Notes under the pieces: generated by a model
What the model was told of the DNA's origin: nothing
Seen by the model: only the letters and a program-made list of their open reading frames with translations
Databases searched by the model: none
Translations under genes and position numbers: made by a program
Shown: piece after piece, positions 28,624-37,793 of the stretch
How positions within the stretch are numbered: the first letter of the stretch is position 1
Layout of the letters: every line of letters starts with the position of its first letter
Assembly (NCBI RefSeq): GCF_900109455.1
Contig: NZ_FOAG01000002.1
Location: 62,001 to 126,000 of the forward strand
Length of the DNA: 64,000 nucleotides
From: Roseovarius azorensis
GTDB taxonomy: Bacteria; Pseudomonadota; Alphaproteobacteria; Rhodobacterales; Rhodobacteraceae
Direction: 5' to 3'

Positions 28624-29063
28624 AATGCTTTCCTTTCTTCGAGCGTGAGCGGGCGCGAGGCGATCCAGGCATAACCATCCGCACACAGGATGCAGCATTC
28701 GCGCAACCCGTGCGGCTTGTTCACGGGTGGCTGCAGGATCATACCTCCCGCCACCCCGGCCCTTGCCGCCGCCTGGTCGGGATCGCTCTGAAACAGATGG
28801 ATCGATGCGCCGGCGCCCCGTGGCGGGCTTTCCGGCACCAGCCCCAGCAGCGGATGACTGCCATAGGTGTGATCCGCATGCAGTTGCATGACCTGCCCGT
28901 GATAGACCATGATCGCGAAATCCGCGCTCAGCCGGTGGGCGGACATGCCAAAGACCTCTGTTAGAAACGCCGCCTCTCCCAACACATCCCGCACCAGCAG
29001 GTTCAAGCCCAGCCCGCGCAGCGACGCGCCGAAATCCGTCGGGCTGACTGTCTCGTAATCCAT
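28620..29063 (-). CDS. VOC family (glyoxalase-like) protein
   Basis: Protein of 147 residues with the vicinal oxygen chelate fold pattern: LGLNLLVRDVLGEAAFLTEVFG near residues 16-37, histidines in HADHTYGSHP, and a repeat-like second half. Metal-dependent isomerase, dioxygenase and resistance proteins share this fold, so the reaction is open. It overlaps the aldolase gene by 4 bases; the pair probably works on one substrate. ATG 29063 is preferred over an upstream GTG/ATG because AAGGGGCAGG lies upstream. It is divergent from amn. Confidence 0.7.
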   Translation of the reverse strand: MDYETVSPTDFGASLRGLGLNLLVRDVLGEAAFLTEVFGMSAHRLSADFAIMVYHGQVMQLHADHTYGSHPLLGLVPESPPRGAGASIHLFQSDPDQAAARAGVAGGMILQPPVNKPHGLRECCILCADGYAWIASRPLTLEERKAL

Positions 29064-29145
29064 GCCGCCTGCCCCTTTCGGTCGCAGCTTGATGTCGGCC
29101 CCGGCCCGTGTCAACCTGCACCATCAACCACACAGCCAGGGCCAG

Positions 29146-30630
29146 ATGCAATTGCGAGATCAGACAGGGACGACCACCACACCCGACATACCCGGCCCGC
29201 AGGACTTTACCGAGGCCCGCGCCGCCGTGGACCGTCTCTGCCTGCTGCATGATGCGGCGACCCGGTTTCTCTGCGCCGAATTCACCCGCGCGCTTGCCGG
29301 CGATGTCCCGTCCACCCGCGTGCGCGCTTTCTACCCCGAGATCCGCCTGACCACGACAACCTACTCCAAGGTCGACAGCCGCCTCAGTTTTGGCCATGTC
29401 TCGGGACCGGGCACCTATGCCACCACGATCACCAGGCCCGACCTCTTTCGCAACTACCTCGAACAGCAGATCGGCCTGCTGCTGGAAAACCACGGCGTGC
29501 CGGTCTCGATCCGCGCCTCCGACACGCCGATACCGGTGCATTTCGCGGTCGCGGGCGACGAGGGTCTCACCGTTCCGCAGGAAGGCGCTGCCGATTTCAC
29601 CCTGCGCGATGTGTTCGACGTGCCGGATCTCTCGACCACCAACGACCACATCGTCAACGGCACATGGGCGCAGGATGCCCAGGGCGCGGCCCCCCTCGCG
29701 CCGTTCACCGCGCAGCGCGTGGATTATTCGCTGGCGCGCCTTGCGCATTACACCGCCACCGATCCCTGCCATTTCCAGAATTACGTGCTCTTCACCAACT
29801 ATCAGTTCTACGTCTCGGAATTCGAGACCTTCGCCCGCCGGATGCTCGCGGACCCGGCCAGCGGCTATACCGCCTTTGTCAGCACCGGCAATGCCCGGAT
29901 CATCGCACCCGATACGCCGCTGCCGATCCCCGACCGCCTGCCGCAGATGCCCGCCTATCACCTCGAACGCGCCAACGGCTCGGGCATCAGCCTGGTCAAT
30001 ATCGGTGTCGGTCCGTCGAACGCCAAAACAGCCACCGACCATATCGCCGTCCTGCGTCCGCATGCATGGATCATGGTCGGCCACTGCGCGGGCCTGCGCA
30101 ATTCGCAATCGCTCGGCGATTTCGTGCTGGCGCACGCCTATCTGCGCGAGGACCGCGTGCTCGACGCCGACCTGCCCGCCTGGGTGCCGATCCCGGCGCT
30201 GGCTGAGATCCAGATCGCCTTGCAAGAGGCGGTCGCCGCCGAAACCCAACTCGACGGCTTCGACCTCAAGCGGGTGATGCGCACCGGCACCGTGGCCAGC
30301 GTCGACAACCGCAACTGGGAACTGCGCGACCAGTCCGGTCCGGTGCAACGCCTCAGCCAGTCCCGCGCCGTGGCACTGGACATGGAAAGCGCCACCATCG
30401 CCGCCAACGGATTCCGCTTCCGGGTGCCCTATGGCACGCTGCTGTGCGTCTCCGACAAGCCGCTCCAGGGCGAGCTGAAACTGCCCGGAATGGCCTCTGA
30501 TTTCTACAAATCACAGGTTTCCCGGCACCTGATGATCGGGATTCGCGCGATGGAATCACTGCGCAAAATGCCGCTCGAACGCATCCACAGCCGCAAATTG
30601 CGCAGCTTTGAAGAGACAGCCTTCCTCTGA
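29146..30630 (+). CDS. amn: AMP nucleosidase
   Basis: Protein of 494 residues, close to the 484 of the Escherichia coli enzyme. It hydrolyses AMP to adenine and ribose 5-phosphate in purine salvage and adenylate balance. The N-terminal half is the AMN-specific domain (TTTTYSKVDSRLSFGHVSGP); the C-terminal half is a nucleoside phosphorylase-like fold with IMVGHCAGLR and ALDMESATIAANGFR. The ATG at 29146 is chosen to match the usual N-terminus; in-frame starts upstream lie in the promoter region shared with the VOC gene. Confidence 0.88.
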   Translation: MQLRDQTGTTTTPDIPGPQDFTEARAAVDRLCLLHDAATRFLCAEFTRALAGDVPSTRVRAFYPEIRLTTTTYSKVDSRLSFGHVSGPGTYATTITRPDLFRNYLEQQIGLLLENHGVPVSIRASDTPIPVHFAVAGDEGLTVPQEGAADFTLRDVFDVPDLSTTNDHIVNGTWAQDAQGAAPLAPFTAQRVDYSLARLAHYTATDPCHFQNYVLFTNYQFYVSEFETFARRMLADPASGYTAFVSTGNARIIAPDTPLPIPDRLPQMPAYHLERANGSGISLVNIGVGPSNAKTATDHIAVLRPHAWIMVGHCAGLRNSQSLGDFVLAHAYLREDRVLDADLPAWVPIPALAEIQIALQEAVAAETQLDGFDLKRVMRTGTVASVDNRNWELRDQSGPVQRLSQSRAVALDMESATIAANGFRFRVPYGTLLCVSDKPLQGELKLPGMASDFYKSQVSRHLMIGIRAMESLRKMPLERIHSRKLRSFEETAFL

Positions 30631-30686
30631 CTTCACGAAAATCTGCACAAAATCCGCCAAAATTGCTTGCTTTTGCCCACCAGACG

Positions 30687-30715
30687 TTGTGTTTAGCCAC
30701 ATCATAGCGTTTAAT
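30687..30715 (+). promoter_or_regulatory. Predicted promoter of the HU gene
   Basis: TTGTGT (30687-30692) and TTTAAT (30710-30715) with a 17-base spacer, in an AT-rich stretch that stands out from the GC-rich surroundings. It lies 45 bases before the HU start codon. Confidence 0.4.
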
Positions 30716-30760
30716 CACGCGCATGAGGCCCAAGACACGGGCAGTTGAAGGAGACCAAAA

Positions 30761-31048
30761 ATGGCAAAACCCATGACCAAAACCCAACTCGTCGCTGCCT
30801 TGGCCGATGAAATGGGCAGTGACAAGAAGACCGCGAACGGCGCGCTTGATGCGGTGATCGCAATCATCACCAGAGAAGTATCCGCCGGCGGTGCAGTAAC
30901 CTTGCCCGGCATCGGCAAGATCTACTGCCGCGAGCGCCCCGAGCGCATGGTGCGCAACCCCGCCACCGGCGAGCAGATGAAGAAAGAGGCCGACAAGGTG
31001 GTCAAGATGACCATTGCCAAGGCGCTCAAGGACAGCGTCAACGGCTGA
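30761..31048 (+). CDS. HU family DNA-binding protein
   Basis: Nucleoid protein of 95 residues with the HU/IHF pattern: an N-terminal helical part (MTKTQLVAALADEMG) and the beta-arm region. The arm lacks the usual GRNPxTG, having RMVRNPATGEQMKK instead, which is a common variant. It should bind DNA with little sequence preference as a dimer. GAAGGAGA precedes the start. A 13-bp hairpin follows the stop by 22 bases, so it is probably a single-gene transcript. Confidence 0.9.
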   Translation: MAKPMTKTQLVAALADEMGSDKKTANGALDAVIAIITREVSAGGAVTLPGIGKIYCRERPERMVRNPATGEQMKKEADKVVKMTIAKALKDSVNG

Positions 31049-31070
31049 CCTTGCAATTCCCACACGTTTC

Positions 31071-31103
31071 GGAAAGGGTCGCCCGCGAGAGGCGACCCTT
31101 TCC
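31071..31103 (+). terminator. Hairpin after the HU gene
   Basis: Perfect 13-bp stem GGAAAGGGTCGCC / GGCGACCCTTTCC with a 7-base loop, 22 bases after the HU stop. The descending arm ends in CTTTCC rather than a long T run, but the stem is strong. It also lies just ahead of the EamA start. Confidence 0.7.
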
Positions 31104-31120
31104 AGTTGCGGAGACAGAGA

Positions 31121-32002
31121 ATGGACATTCGGGCGATCGTCATGGGCCTCGCCTTTGCCCTCATGTGGTCCTCGGCCTTTACCTCGGCGCGCATCATCGT
31201 CGCCGCCGCACCCCCGCTCACCGCGCTTGGGCTGCGGTTTCTGATCTCCGGCGTGATCGGCATCGCCATCGCCCTGATGCTTGGCCAGAGCTGGCGCCTG
31301 ACCCGCCTGCAATGGCGCGCCACGATCGTCTTCGGGATCTGCCAGAACGCGCTCTATCTCGGGCTCAACTTCGTCGCCATGCAGACCATCGAGGCCTCGC
31401 TGGCCGCGATCATCGCCTCGACCATGCCATTGCTGGTGGGGTTCTTCAGCTGGATGTTCCTGGGCGAACAGCTGGGTCGGATTGGCATCGCGGGGCTGTT
31501 TGCGGGCCTGATCGGCGTCACCATCATCATGGGAGCCCGATTGCAGGGCGGCATGGACCTATACGGTGTCGCGCTCTGCATCATCGCGGTCTTTGCGCTG
31601 GCCTTCGCCACGCTCGCGGTGCGCGGCGCGGCATCGGGCGGAAACTTCCTGATGGTGGTGGGGTTGCAGATGATGGTTGGCGCGGTGCTTACGGGGACCA
31701 TCGGTATTGCCACCGAACCGCTGCTTGTCGACTGGAGCTGGCTGCTCATCGCCGCCTTTGCCTATACCACGCTCATCCCCGGCCTCGCCGCCACGCTGGT
31801 CTGGTTCCTGTTGGTCGAGCGCATCGGCGCCACCCGCGCCGCCACGTTCCACTTCCTCAACCCGTTCTTCGGCGTCGCCATCGCCGCGATCCTGCTCAGC
31901 GAGGCGCTGCGCCTTGGCGATCTGATCGGCGTGCTGGTGATCATGGGGGGCATCCTGGCGGTGCAGCTGTCGCGGCAGCCGCGACAGTCGCCCCTGCCGT
32001 AG
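31121..32002 (+). CDS. EamA/DMT superfamily transporter
   Basis: Membrane protein of 293 residues with about ten hydrophobic helices arranged as two EamA repeats (about 5-135 and 150-285), as in drug/metabolite exporters. The substrate cannot be told. GGAGACAGAGA precedes the ATG at 31121; an upstream in-frame ATG would fall inside the HU hairpin. It converges with aroC; a copy of the dispersed repeat lies in the gap. Confidence 0.82.
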   Translation: MDIRAIVMGLAFALMWSSAFTSARIIVAAAPPLTALGLRFLISGVIGIAIALMLGQSWRLTRLQWRATIVFGICQNALYLGLNFVAMQTIEASLAAIIASTMPLLVGFFSWMFLGEQLGRIGIAGLFAGLIGVTIIMGARLQGGMDLYGVALCIIAVFALAFATLAVRGAASGGNFLMVVGLQMMVGAVLTGTIGIATEPLLVDWSWLLIAAFAYTTLIPGLAATLVWFLLVERIGATRAATFHFLNPFFGVAIAAILLSEALRLGDLIGVLVIMGGILAVQLSRQPRQSPLP

Positions 32003-32058
32003 GCGCGGATCGGGGGCCAGCCCCCGAACCCCCGAGGTATTTCCGGCCAGGTGAACGA
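32003..32058. repeat. Dispersed hairpin repeat, copy C (inverted)
   Basis: Reverse complement shows GGAAATACCTCGGGGG followed by the hairpin GGGGGC-tg-GCCCCC, matching the order AATACC, G run, hairpin of copies A and B. On the plus strand the hairpin is CGGGGG (32011-32016) with CCCCCG (32021-32026). It fills the gap between convergent eamA-like and aroC genes. Confidence 0.5.
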
Positions 32059-32065
32059 GGGCCGG

Positions 32066-33169
32066 TCAGCCAATCCGCCCGCGCGGGCCATCCCCCACCT
32101 GCCCACGATGCAACAGCAGGTGATCCAGGATAACGCAGGCCATCATCGCCTCGGCCACCGGCACGGCGCGAATGCCGACGCAGGGGTCATGTCGCCCCTT
32201 GGTCACCACCTCGATGGGCTGGCCGTCGATGGTGATCGACCGGCGCGGGGTCAGGATCGACGAGGTGGGCTTGACCGCGAACCGCACCACGACATCCTGC
32301 CCGGTGGAAATCCCGCCCAGGATGCCGCCCGCGTGGTTGGAACCGTATTCCGGACCGTTTTCGCCCATGAAGATCTCGTCGGCATTGGCACTGCCGGTCA
32401 GCCGCGCCGCCGCCATCCCCTCGCCGATCTCGACGCCCTTGACGGCGTTGATCGACATCATCGCGGCGGCCAGATCGGTGTCGAGCTTGCCATAGACCGG
32501 CGCGCCCAGTCCCGCGGGCACGCCACGCGCCACCACCTCGACCACCGCGCCGACCGAATCGTGCGCCTTGCGCAGGGATTGCAGATAATCCTCCCAGGCG
32601 GGCGCGGCGGCGGCATCCGGCAGCCAGAAATCGTTACGGTCGATCGCGTCCCAGTCGAACCGCGCGCGGTCCAGTTCCATCTCGCCCATCGCGACCATGT
32701 AGCCCTTGATCTCAAGCCCCGGCACCAGAGCGCCCAGCACGGCCCGCGCCACGCCGCCCGCCGCCACCCGCGCCGCCGTCTCGCGCGCCGAGGACCGCCC
32801 GCCGCCGCGCGGATCGCGCAGACCGTATTTGAGGTGATAGGTGATATCCGCATGGCCGGGGCGAAACGTCCGAGCAATCTCGCCGTAATCGCGTGAGCGC
32901 TGATCGGTATTCTCGATCATCAACTGAATGGGCGTACCGGTGGTCTGACCCTCGTAGACGCCCGACAGGATCCGCACCGCGTCCGGCTCCTGCCGCTGCG
33001 TGGTATTCCGGTTCTGTCCCGGCCTGCGCTTGTCCAGCCACTGCTGCAGCATCGCCTCGTCGATCGTCACGCCGGGCGGACAGCCATCCACCGTGGCCCC
33101 CAGAGCCGGCCCATGACTCTCGCCCCAGGTCGTGAACCGAAAGAGATGACCGAATGTATTGAGGCTCAT
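32066..33169 (-). CDS. aroC: Chorismate synthase
   Basis: Protein of 367 residues converting 5-enolpyruvylshikimate 3-phosphate to chorismate with reduced FMN, last step of the shikimate pathway. Family signatures are present: [18 protein letters not shown] near residues 15-32, [15 protein letters not shown] near 128 and RTDISVGIRA-like [18 protein letters not shown] near the C-terminus. The ATG at 33169 has AAGGAG upstream; the open frame beyond it is in the gap. No neighbouring aro gene is present. Confidence 0.93.
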   Translation of the reverse strand: MSLNTFGHLFRFTTWGESHGPALGATVDGCPPGVTIDEAMLQQWLDKRRPGQNRNTTQRQEPDAVRILSGVYEGQTTGTPIQLMIENTDQRSRDYGEIARTFRPGHADITYHLKYGLRDPRGGGRSSARETAARVAAGGVARAVLGALVPGLEIKGYMVAMGEMELDRARFDWDAIDRNDFWLPDAAAAPAWEDYLQSLRKAHDSVGAVVEVVARGVPAGLGAPVYGKLDTDLAAAMMSINAVKGVEIGEGMAAARLTGSANADEIFMGENGPEYGSNHAGGILGGISTGQDVVVRFAVKPTSSILTPRRSITIDGQPIEVVTKGRHDPCVGIRAVPVAEAMMACVILDHLLLHRGQVGDGPRGRIG

Positions 33170-33435
33170 GGCGCAACACTCCTTTGCCGCTGCTCTAGCC
33201 CCGCCTTGCCGCCACCTCAAGCCATTTTGGCGGGCATTTGTCGCAAACAGGCTATCCCGGCGCTGGAATCGCGATACTCTCCAGACCGGGCCGGATCCGG
33301 AGGCGAAGTAAAACCGCAATGACCGGCACACTCAGAAAATACTGGCGCGACGACTGCGCCATGATAACACTAGCGACAGACTTGCCGGAAAACGACAAGC
33401 CCCCGGAACAACGAACAACCAACACGGAGGAAGAC

Positions 33436-35079
33436 ATGACACATGACCGATCGCAAGATAGCGTGCGCCCGATCGTCCGGAAACTGGCCGAAGACACGCG
33501 CGCCGGCAAGATGAGCCGCCGCGAATTCATGGCCCTCGCCTCAACCTTCGGCGCCTCGTCGGCAGCCGCCTACGGCCTTCTCGGCCTTGCCGCGCCCACC
33601 GCAGCGCAGGCGCAAGAGGGCAAGAAAGGTGGCGTGCTGCGCGTGGCCTCGCGCGTGATGGACATCACCGATCCGCGCAAGTATTCTTGGACAGAGCCAG
33701 GCAACCTTGCCCGCCAGTTCTGCGAACCACTGGTCCGCTGGGCCCCCGATTTCACCTTTCAGCCGATGCTGCTGGAAGGCTGGGAGGTGAGCGACGACGC
33801 CAGAACCTACACGCTCAGGGTTCGCCAAGGCGCCACCTGGAACAATGGTGATACGTTCAACGCCGATGACGTGATCCACAACCTCAACCGCTGGTGCGAC
33901 AAGGCCGTTGAGGGAAATTCCATGGCCTCTCGCATGGGTACGCTGATTGATCCCGACACCAACAAGGCCATCGAGGGTGCCATCGAGCGCGTCGACGACT
34001 ATACCGTGCGCCTCAACCTGCCGCGCCCGGATATCACCATCATCGCCGGCATGTCGGATTATCCCGCGCTTTGCGTTCACCGCAGTTTTGGCGAGGATGG
34101 CAATCTGGCGCAGGCGCCCATCGGCACCGGTCCGTTCGAGCTTGTCTCGATCGAAATTGGTGTCGCGGCAGAGTACAAGCGCCGCGAGAATGGCAATTGG
34201 TGGGGTGGCGATGTCTATCTTGACGGTATCCGCTTCATCGACTTTGGCGAGGACAACGCCTCGATCGTTGCAGCCTTTGACGGGGACGAAATCGACATCA
34301 ATGACGAATCCACCGCCGATTTCATCGAATCCTACGACGCGCTCGGCCTGATCAAGCAATCCAAGCCCACTGCCAACACCATCGTCGCCCGGATGCGCGC
34401 CGACACCGCCCCCTATGACAGCAAGGAACTGCGCAACGCGATCCAGTTGGCCTGTGACAATGCGGTGCTGCTTGCCATCTCGATCAACGGCGAGGGCATT
34501 CCGGCAGAAAACCACCATGTCGCCCCGTTCCATCCGGAATATGCCGAATTGCCCGCCATCGCGCCCGATCCGGCCAAGGCCATCGAAATGGCGCGCGCGG
34601 CGGGCCACGGCGACACCGAGATCGAGATCATCTCGATTGACGGCGACTGGCGCACCACCACCACCGATGCCATCGGCGCACAGTTGCGCGACGCGGGCTT
34701 CAAGGTCAAGCGCACGGTGATCCCCGGTTCCTCGTTCTGGAACGACTGGACCAAATACCCATTCTCCACCACCAACTGGGGTCCGCGTCCGCTCGGGGTT
34801 CAGGTGCTGGCGCTGGCCTATAAATCCGGCGAGGCGTGGAACGAATCCGGGCACGCGAACCCTGAGTTCGACGCCCTGCTCGACGAGGCGCTCGGCATTT
34901 TCGACGCCGACCGGCGCCGTGAATATTCGGCCAAGCTCCAGACGATGCTTCAGGACAGCGGTGTGATCATCCAGCCGTTCTGGCGCAACCAGGCGCTGCA
35001 CCATACCGACAGGGTCAAGAACGTGCAGGCGCACCAGTTCCGCGAAATGCACTATGAAAAGGTCTGGCTCGACGCCTGA
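33436..35079 (+). CDS. ABC transporter substrate-binding protein, peptide/DppA family, orphan
   Basis: Family 5 extracellular solute-binding protein of 547 residues. The N-terminus has a long charged part, then [19 protein letters not shown], a Tat signal starting near residue 32. The mature protein has [19 protein letters not shown] and the FEPLVRW-like start of binding-protein family 5, which binds peptides, nickel, or opines. CGGAGG precedes ATG 33436. Permease and ATPase genes normally follow such a gene; here a terminator and an opposite-strand gene follow, so its transporter must lie elsewhere. Confidence 0.83.
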   Translation: MTHDRSQDSVRPIVRKLAEDTRAGKMSRREFMALASTFGASSAAAYGLLGLAAPTAAQAQEGKKGGVLRVASRVMDITDPRKYSWTEPGNLARQFCEPLVRWAPDFTFQPMLLEGWEVSDDARTYTLRVRQGATWNNGDTFNADDVIHNLNRWCDKAVEGNSMASRMGTLIDPDTNKAIEGAIERVDDYTVRLNLPRPDITIIAGMSDYPALCVHRSFGEDGNLAQAPIGTGPFELVSIEIGVAAEYKRRENGNWWGGDVYLDGIRFIDFGEDNASIVAAFDGDEIDINDESTADFIESYDALGLIKQSKPTANTIVARMRADTAPYDSKELRNAIQLACDNAVLLAISINGEGIPAENHHVAPFHPEYAELPAIAPDPAKAIEMARAAGHGDTEIEIISIDGDWRTTTTDAIGAQLRDAGFKVKRTVIPGSSFWNDWTKYPFSTTNWGPRPLGVQVLALAYKSGEAWNESGHANPEFDALLDEALGIFDADRRREYSAKLQTMLQDSGVIIQPFWRNQALHHTDRVKNVQAHQFREMHYEKVWLDA

Positions 35080-35104
35080 TCCCTGTCGCGGACATCTGAA
35101 CCTG

Positions 35105-35131
35105 AAAGGCGGCACGTCATGTGCCGCCTTT
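35105..35131 (+). terminator. Terminator after the orphan binding protein
   Basis: Perfect 11-bp stem AAAGGCGGCAC / GTGCCGCCTTT with a 5-base loop and a short T-rich tail (TTTGCATTTG), 25 bases after the stop. It isolates the gene from what follows. Confidence 0.75.
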
Positions 35132-35154
35132 GCATTTGCAGCGCCGGGCTGATC

Positions 35155-35769
35155 TCAGATTTTGGCGTATTTTGTCACGATATCAGCGACATGGTCCGCC
35201 GGCAGGACCGGCGGCATCAGGGTCAGCACCCTGCCGGTGGCGTCGAGCAGATAGATATGGCTGCCATGCGCATAGATCGGGCCGTGCTGCGGGTCATTCA
35301 TGATCTTTTCGAAACTGATCTGAAACGCAGCATGGACCTCTGCCAGTGCTTCGGGGCTGCCCGTCAGCCCGACCAGATCCGGCGAAATTTTCGCCAGCGC
35401 CGGCCCCATCGTTCCGACCGTGTCCAGCACCGGGTCAATCGTGATCATGACCGGGGTAACCGCGATTCCCCGGGTCTCAAGGATGTCCGCCGCATCCGCC
35501 ATCATCGGCAGGGCAGCACTGCAAATGCCGGGGCAATTGGCATAGCCGAAAAAAACCAGCTGCATGCGCCCGTCCGGCTCGACCTGACTGCGCGCCGCGC
35601 CGGTATGGTCGATCAGTTCGAATGCGCCGCCAATCTTCCACGGCAGGGGCGTCACCGCATCTGTCAGGGGCGGCGTGGTTGGATCGGTGTGCCGCTCGGC
35701 GCCATGCGCCAGGCCTCCGCTTGCCAGGCCACAGATCGCGGCACTCAGGACCAGACTCCGCCAGTTCAT
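35155..35769 (-). CDS. SCO family protein (copper/thiol chaperone type)
   Basis: Protein of 204 residues with an N-terminal signal peptide or anchor (MNWRSLVLSAAICGLASGG) and a thioredoxin-like SCO domain. The metal/redox motif is in FFGYANCPGICSAALP (CPGIC), with a later histidine in HGSHIYLLD. SCO proteins deliver copper to cytochrome oxidase or act as thiol reductases in the periplasm. It is the third gene of a set with two other exported proteins; the ATG at 35769 overlaps the stop of the gene before it. Confidence 0.82.
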   Translation of the reverse strand: MNWRSLVLSAAICGLASGGLAHGAERHTDPTTPPLTDAVTPLPWKIGGAFELIDHTGAARSQVEPDGRMQLVFFGYANCPGICSAALPMMADAADILETRGIAVTPVMITIDPVLDTVGTMGPALAKISPDLVGLTGSPEALAEVHAAFQISFEKIMNDPQHGPIYAHGSHIYLLDATGRVLTLMPPVLPADHVADIVTKYAKI

Positions 35770-36338
35770 TCGAACAACTCCTTGAGAAACGGCTTCTCCT
35801 CTTCCACGCCGATGCCGGTATAGCCATGCGCGGCGATTTCGGCATTGACGCGCGGATCGCGCCGGAACCACGGCCCCTTGCCATCCGCCTCGGGATTGGT
35901 CTTGGCCCATTCCTTTGTCCAGCGGTTCGCGGCGGTCCATTCGGCATCACCCACGGCGCGGACCTTCTGCACCAGATAGATATTCACCGCCCCCAGATCA
36001 GGATCCTCGATCAGCAGACCATCGACCTCGACCTGCCTGCCGCAGAACGGCAACAGTTCAACCACCGCCCCGGTGAACGCGGCCTGCGCGTTCTTGTTGG
36101 GATAGACCAGCACGTCGTCAACGCCGCGCAGCAGGCCCAGCTGACGCACCCCGCCACCGCAATCTGCCGGACAATCGCCGGTCAACTCGCACAGGATATC
36201 CACCACCCTGGCCTCAAACCGCGCCGGTTGCTCTGCATAGAGGTTCCACGGCTTCGCCTCCGACCCCTCCGAGAAATCCTGCGCCATGGCAGGCAGCGCC
36301 ATTCCGGCAGATACAAGCGTCATCAGAAAATGTCTCAT
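35766..36338 (-). CDS. Exported cysteine-containing protein, unknown
   Basis: Protein of 190 residues starting with a signal peptide (MRHFLMTLVSAGMALPAMA). The mature part carries cysteines around ILCELTGDCPADCGGG and again in LPFCGRQVEVDGLLIEDPD, suggestive of a beta-rich small domain binding a metal or making disulfides. I do not recognise the family. It lies between a similar exported protein (11-base gap) and the SCO gene (4-base overlap), so a shared periplasmic role with SCO is likely. GGGGGC precedes the ATG chosen. Confidence 0.6.
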   Translation of the reverse strand: MRHFLMTLVSAGMALPAMAQDFSEGSEAKPWNLYAEQPARFEARVVDILCELTGDCPADCGGGVRQLGLLRGVDDVLVYPNKNAQAAFTGAVVELLPFCGRQVEVDGLLIEDPDLGAVNIYLVQKVRAVGDAEWTAANRWTKEWAKTNPEADGKGPWFRRDPRVNAEIAAHGYTGIGVEEEKPFLKELFE

Positions 36339-36349
36339 CTCACGCCCCC

Positions 36350-36802
36350 TCACTCTTTCGGCTCTGGAATGGCGAAGGGCGGAACAGGTCCGTAATCCTC
36401 GTGGTTGAGCTTGGTGATCCCGTGATCGGTCACAACCTTTTCGACCACCAGATAATTCAGCCCGTCGCGATGATAGAGCAGGCCATCCGCCGTGATCTCG
36501 TGACTGGCAAGGCGCAGTTGCATGTCGCCCCCGGCAGAACCGTCGTCCCCCTCGATCCTGAGCACCATGTAAACCTGGCCATCCTCGCCCAGAAGACCCA
36601 CTGGTATCCCCCCTGCCGAACACCATAGCGCACAGGTGTGATGTGCCGTGCCAGTAACAGCGTCGGGGCCGCCCATAACACCGGAATAATAGCACCAGGT
36701 GTCGATGATCTCGCCCCTGATCTGGACACGTTCGCCCTCTGCCGCCTGCACGGCCCCAGGCAATGGCAGCAGGATTGCCGCCATAAGTAATCTCATTCGC
36801 AT
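36350..36802 (-). CDS. Exported protein with WC motif and histidine pair, unknown
   Basis: Protein of 150 residues with a signal peptide (MRMRLLMAAILLPLPGAVQA). Right after it comes GEIIDTWCYYSGVMGG, followed by TAHHTCALWCSAGGIPVG: three cysteines and a histidine pair in a row that could bind copper or haem or form a redox centre. I do not recognise the family. AGGAGG lies upstream of ATG 36802. It heads the three-gene set ending in the SCO protein. Confidence 0.6.
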   Translation of the reverse strand: MRMRLLMAAILLPLPGAVQAAEGERVQIRGEIIDTWCYYSGVMGGPDAVTGTAHHTCALWCSAGGIPVGLLGEDGQVYMVLRIEGDDGSAGGDMQLRLASHEITADGLLYHRDGLNYLVVEKVVTDHGITKLNHEDYGPVPPFAIPEPKE

Positions 36803-37079
36803 GATATTATACCTCCTGAAAATCGGGGTTCGCCCGTTCAAGATTAACCATACCTGAGACCACACGGTAAAATGACTTTTTTGTTCGTGAGCCTGCGGAA
36901 AGAGGGAACGTCAGTGCTGTTGAACAAGTGGCTCGCCTATTGATCTAGAGCGGCCATCCGGCATCCCGGCGGGGGGTCGCGCCTTGTTCCGCACGGGTGG
37001 CGAATGCAACGCCCCCTTCAGGCCGGATCACGACAAACGCCCGGCCGGCCTGACCCGACCGCTGACGGCTCCCCCCGTC

Positions 37080-37619
37080 TCAGACCACTTCGGCCCGCAG
37101 TGCCTCCATACGCGCGGCCAGGAACTTGCGCGAGGTCGCGTCCTTCAGCCGCCCCGCCTCGTCGAACGCATCCCCCGCCCCGGCGATCAGCACCGCCGTG
37201 CCGGGCAGCAGACGCGCCTGCAACTGCGTCAGGCACGACAGCGTCATGAACTGCGCCGTCTCTCCCCCGGTGCGCCCGGCAGAGGCCGAGATCACCACGA
37301 CCGGCTTGTTGCGGAACGCCGCGCCCGGCACCCGGCTCACCCAGTCGAGCGCGTTCTTCAGAACGCCGGTGATCCCCTTGTTGTATTCCGGAGCGGCGAT
37401 CACCACCGCATCCGCCTCGCTGATCTGCCGGGCCAGATGCTGCACCTTCTCAGGCACGCCCTCGGCCTCTTCCAGATCGCCATCGTAGAGCGGCAGATGC
37501 AGGTCGGCCTCGCTCACCTCGGCCGGGCCGAATGCCTCGACCGCCTCGCGCAGCAGCATCCGGTTATACGATCCCTTGCGGAGTGATCCCGAAATCGTCA
37601 GCAGCTTGGGGTTTACCAT
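37080..37619 (-). CDS. NADPH-dependent FMN reductase family protein
   Basis: Flavodoxin-like reductase of 179 residues. GSLRKGSYNRMLLREA near residues 11-26 is the FMN phosphate loop and PEYNKGITGVLKNALDWVSR near 80-99 the second flavin contact, as in ChrR and related quinone/chromate/azo reductases. It likely reduces quinones or flavins in the cytoplasm. It ends next to a gap and is followed upstream on the same strand by a LysR regulator, from which it is separated by a terminator. Confidence 0.83.
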   Translation of the reverse strand: MVNPKLLTISGSLRKGSYNRMLLREAVEAFGPAEVSEADLHLPLYDGDLEEAEGVPEKVQHLARQISEADAVVIAAPEYNKGITGVLKNALDWVSRVPGAAFRNKPVVVISASAGRTGGETAQFMTLSCLTQLQARLLPGTAVLIAGAGDAFDEAGRLKDATSRKFLAARMEALRAEVV

Positions 37620-37730
37620 GTGTCATCCTCTCCAGTGCAAATCGTTGTTGGGCTGCAAACTGGGGCGGACCTGCCCGCTTGGCAACTGCGGCTGGCTGCA
37701 CAGCGGCTGTGCGGCGACGTTGCTGAACAG

Positions 37731-37761
37731 AAAACCCCGGCTCGCACTGCTGCGACCGGGG
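37731..37761 (-). terminator. Terminator of the LysR gene
   Basis: On the minus strand: CCCCGG-t-CGCA, a short loop, TGCG-ag-CCGGGG, then TTTT. It lies 33 bases after the LysR stop and has the stem-plus-T-run form of an intrinsic terminator. Confidence 0.65.
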
Positions 37762-37793
37762 CGAGGGCCACCATGACCGGCGACGCGGTTCCG

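Noticed and set aside
28624-30348. N-terminal extension of the aldolase frame, 574 further codons
   Set aside because: It lies antisense to amn and the VOC gene and shows no domain; the aldolase family begins near the ATG at 28623.
36806-36811. TATAAT on the minus strand before the exported WC-motif protein
   Set aside because: It lies 4 bases before the start codon, overlapping the ribosome binding region, so it cannot be that gene's promoter.
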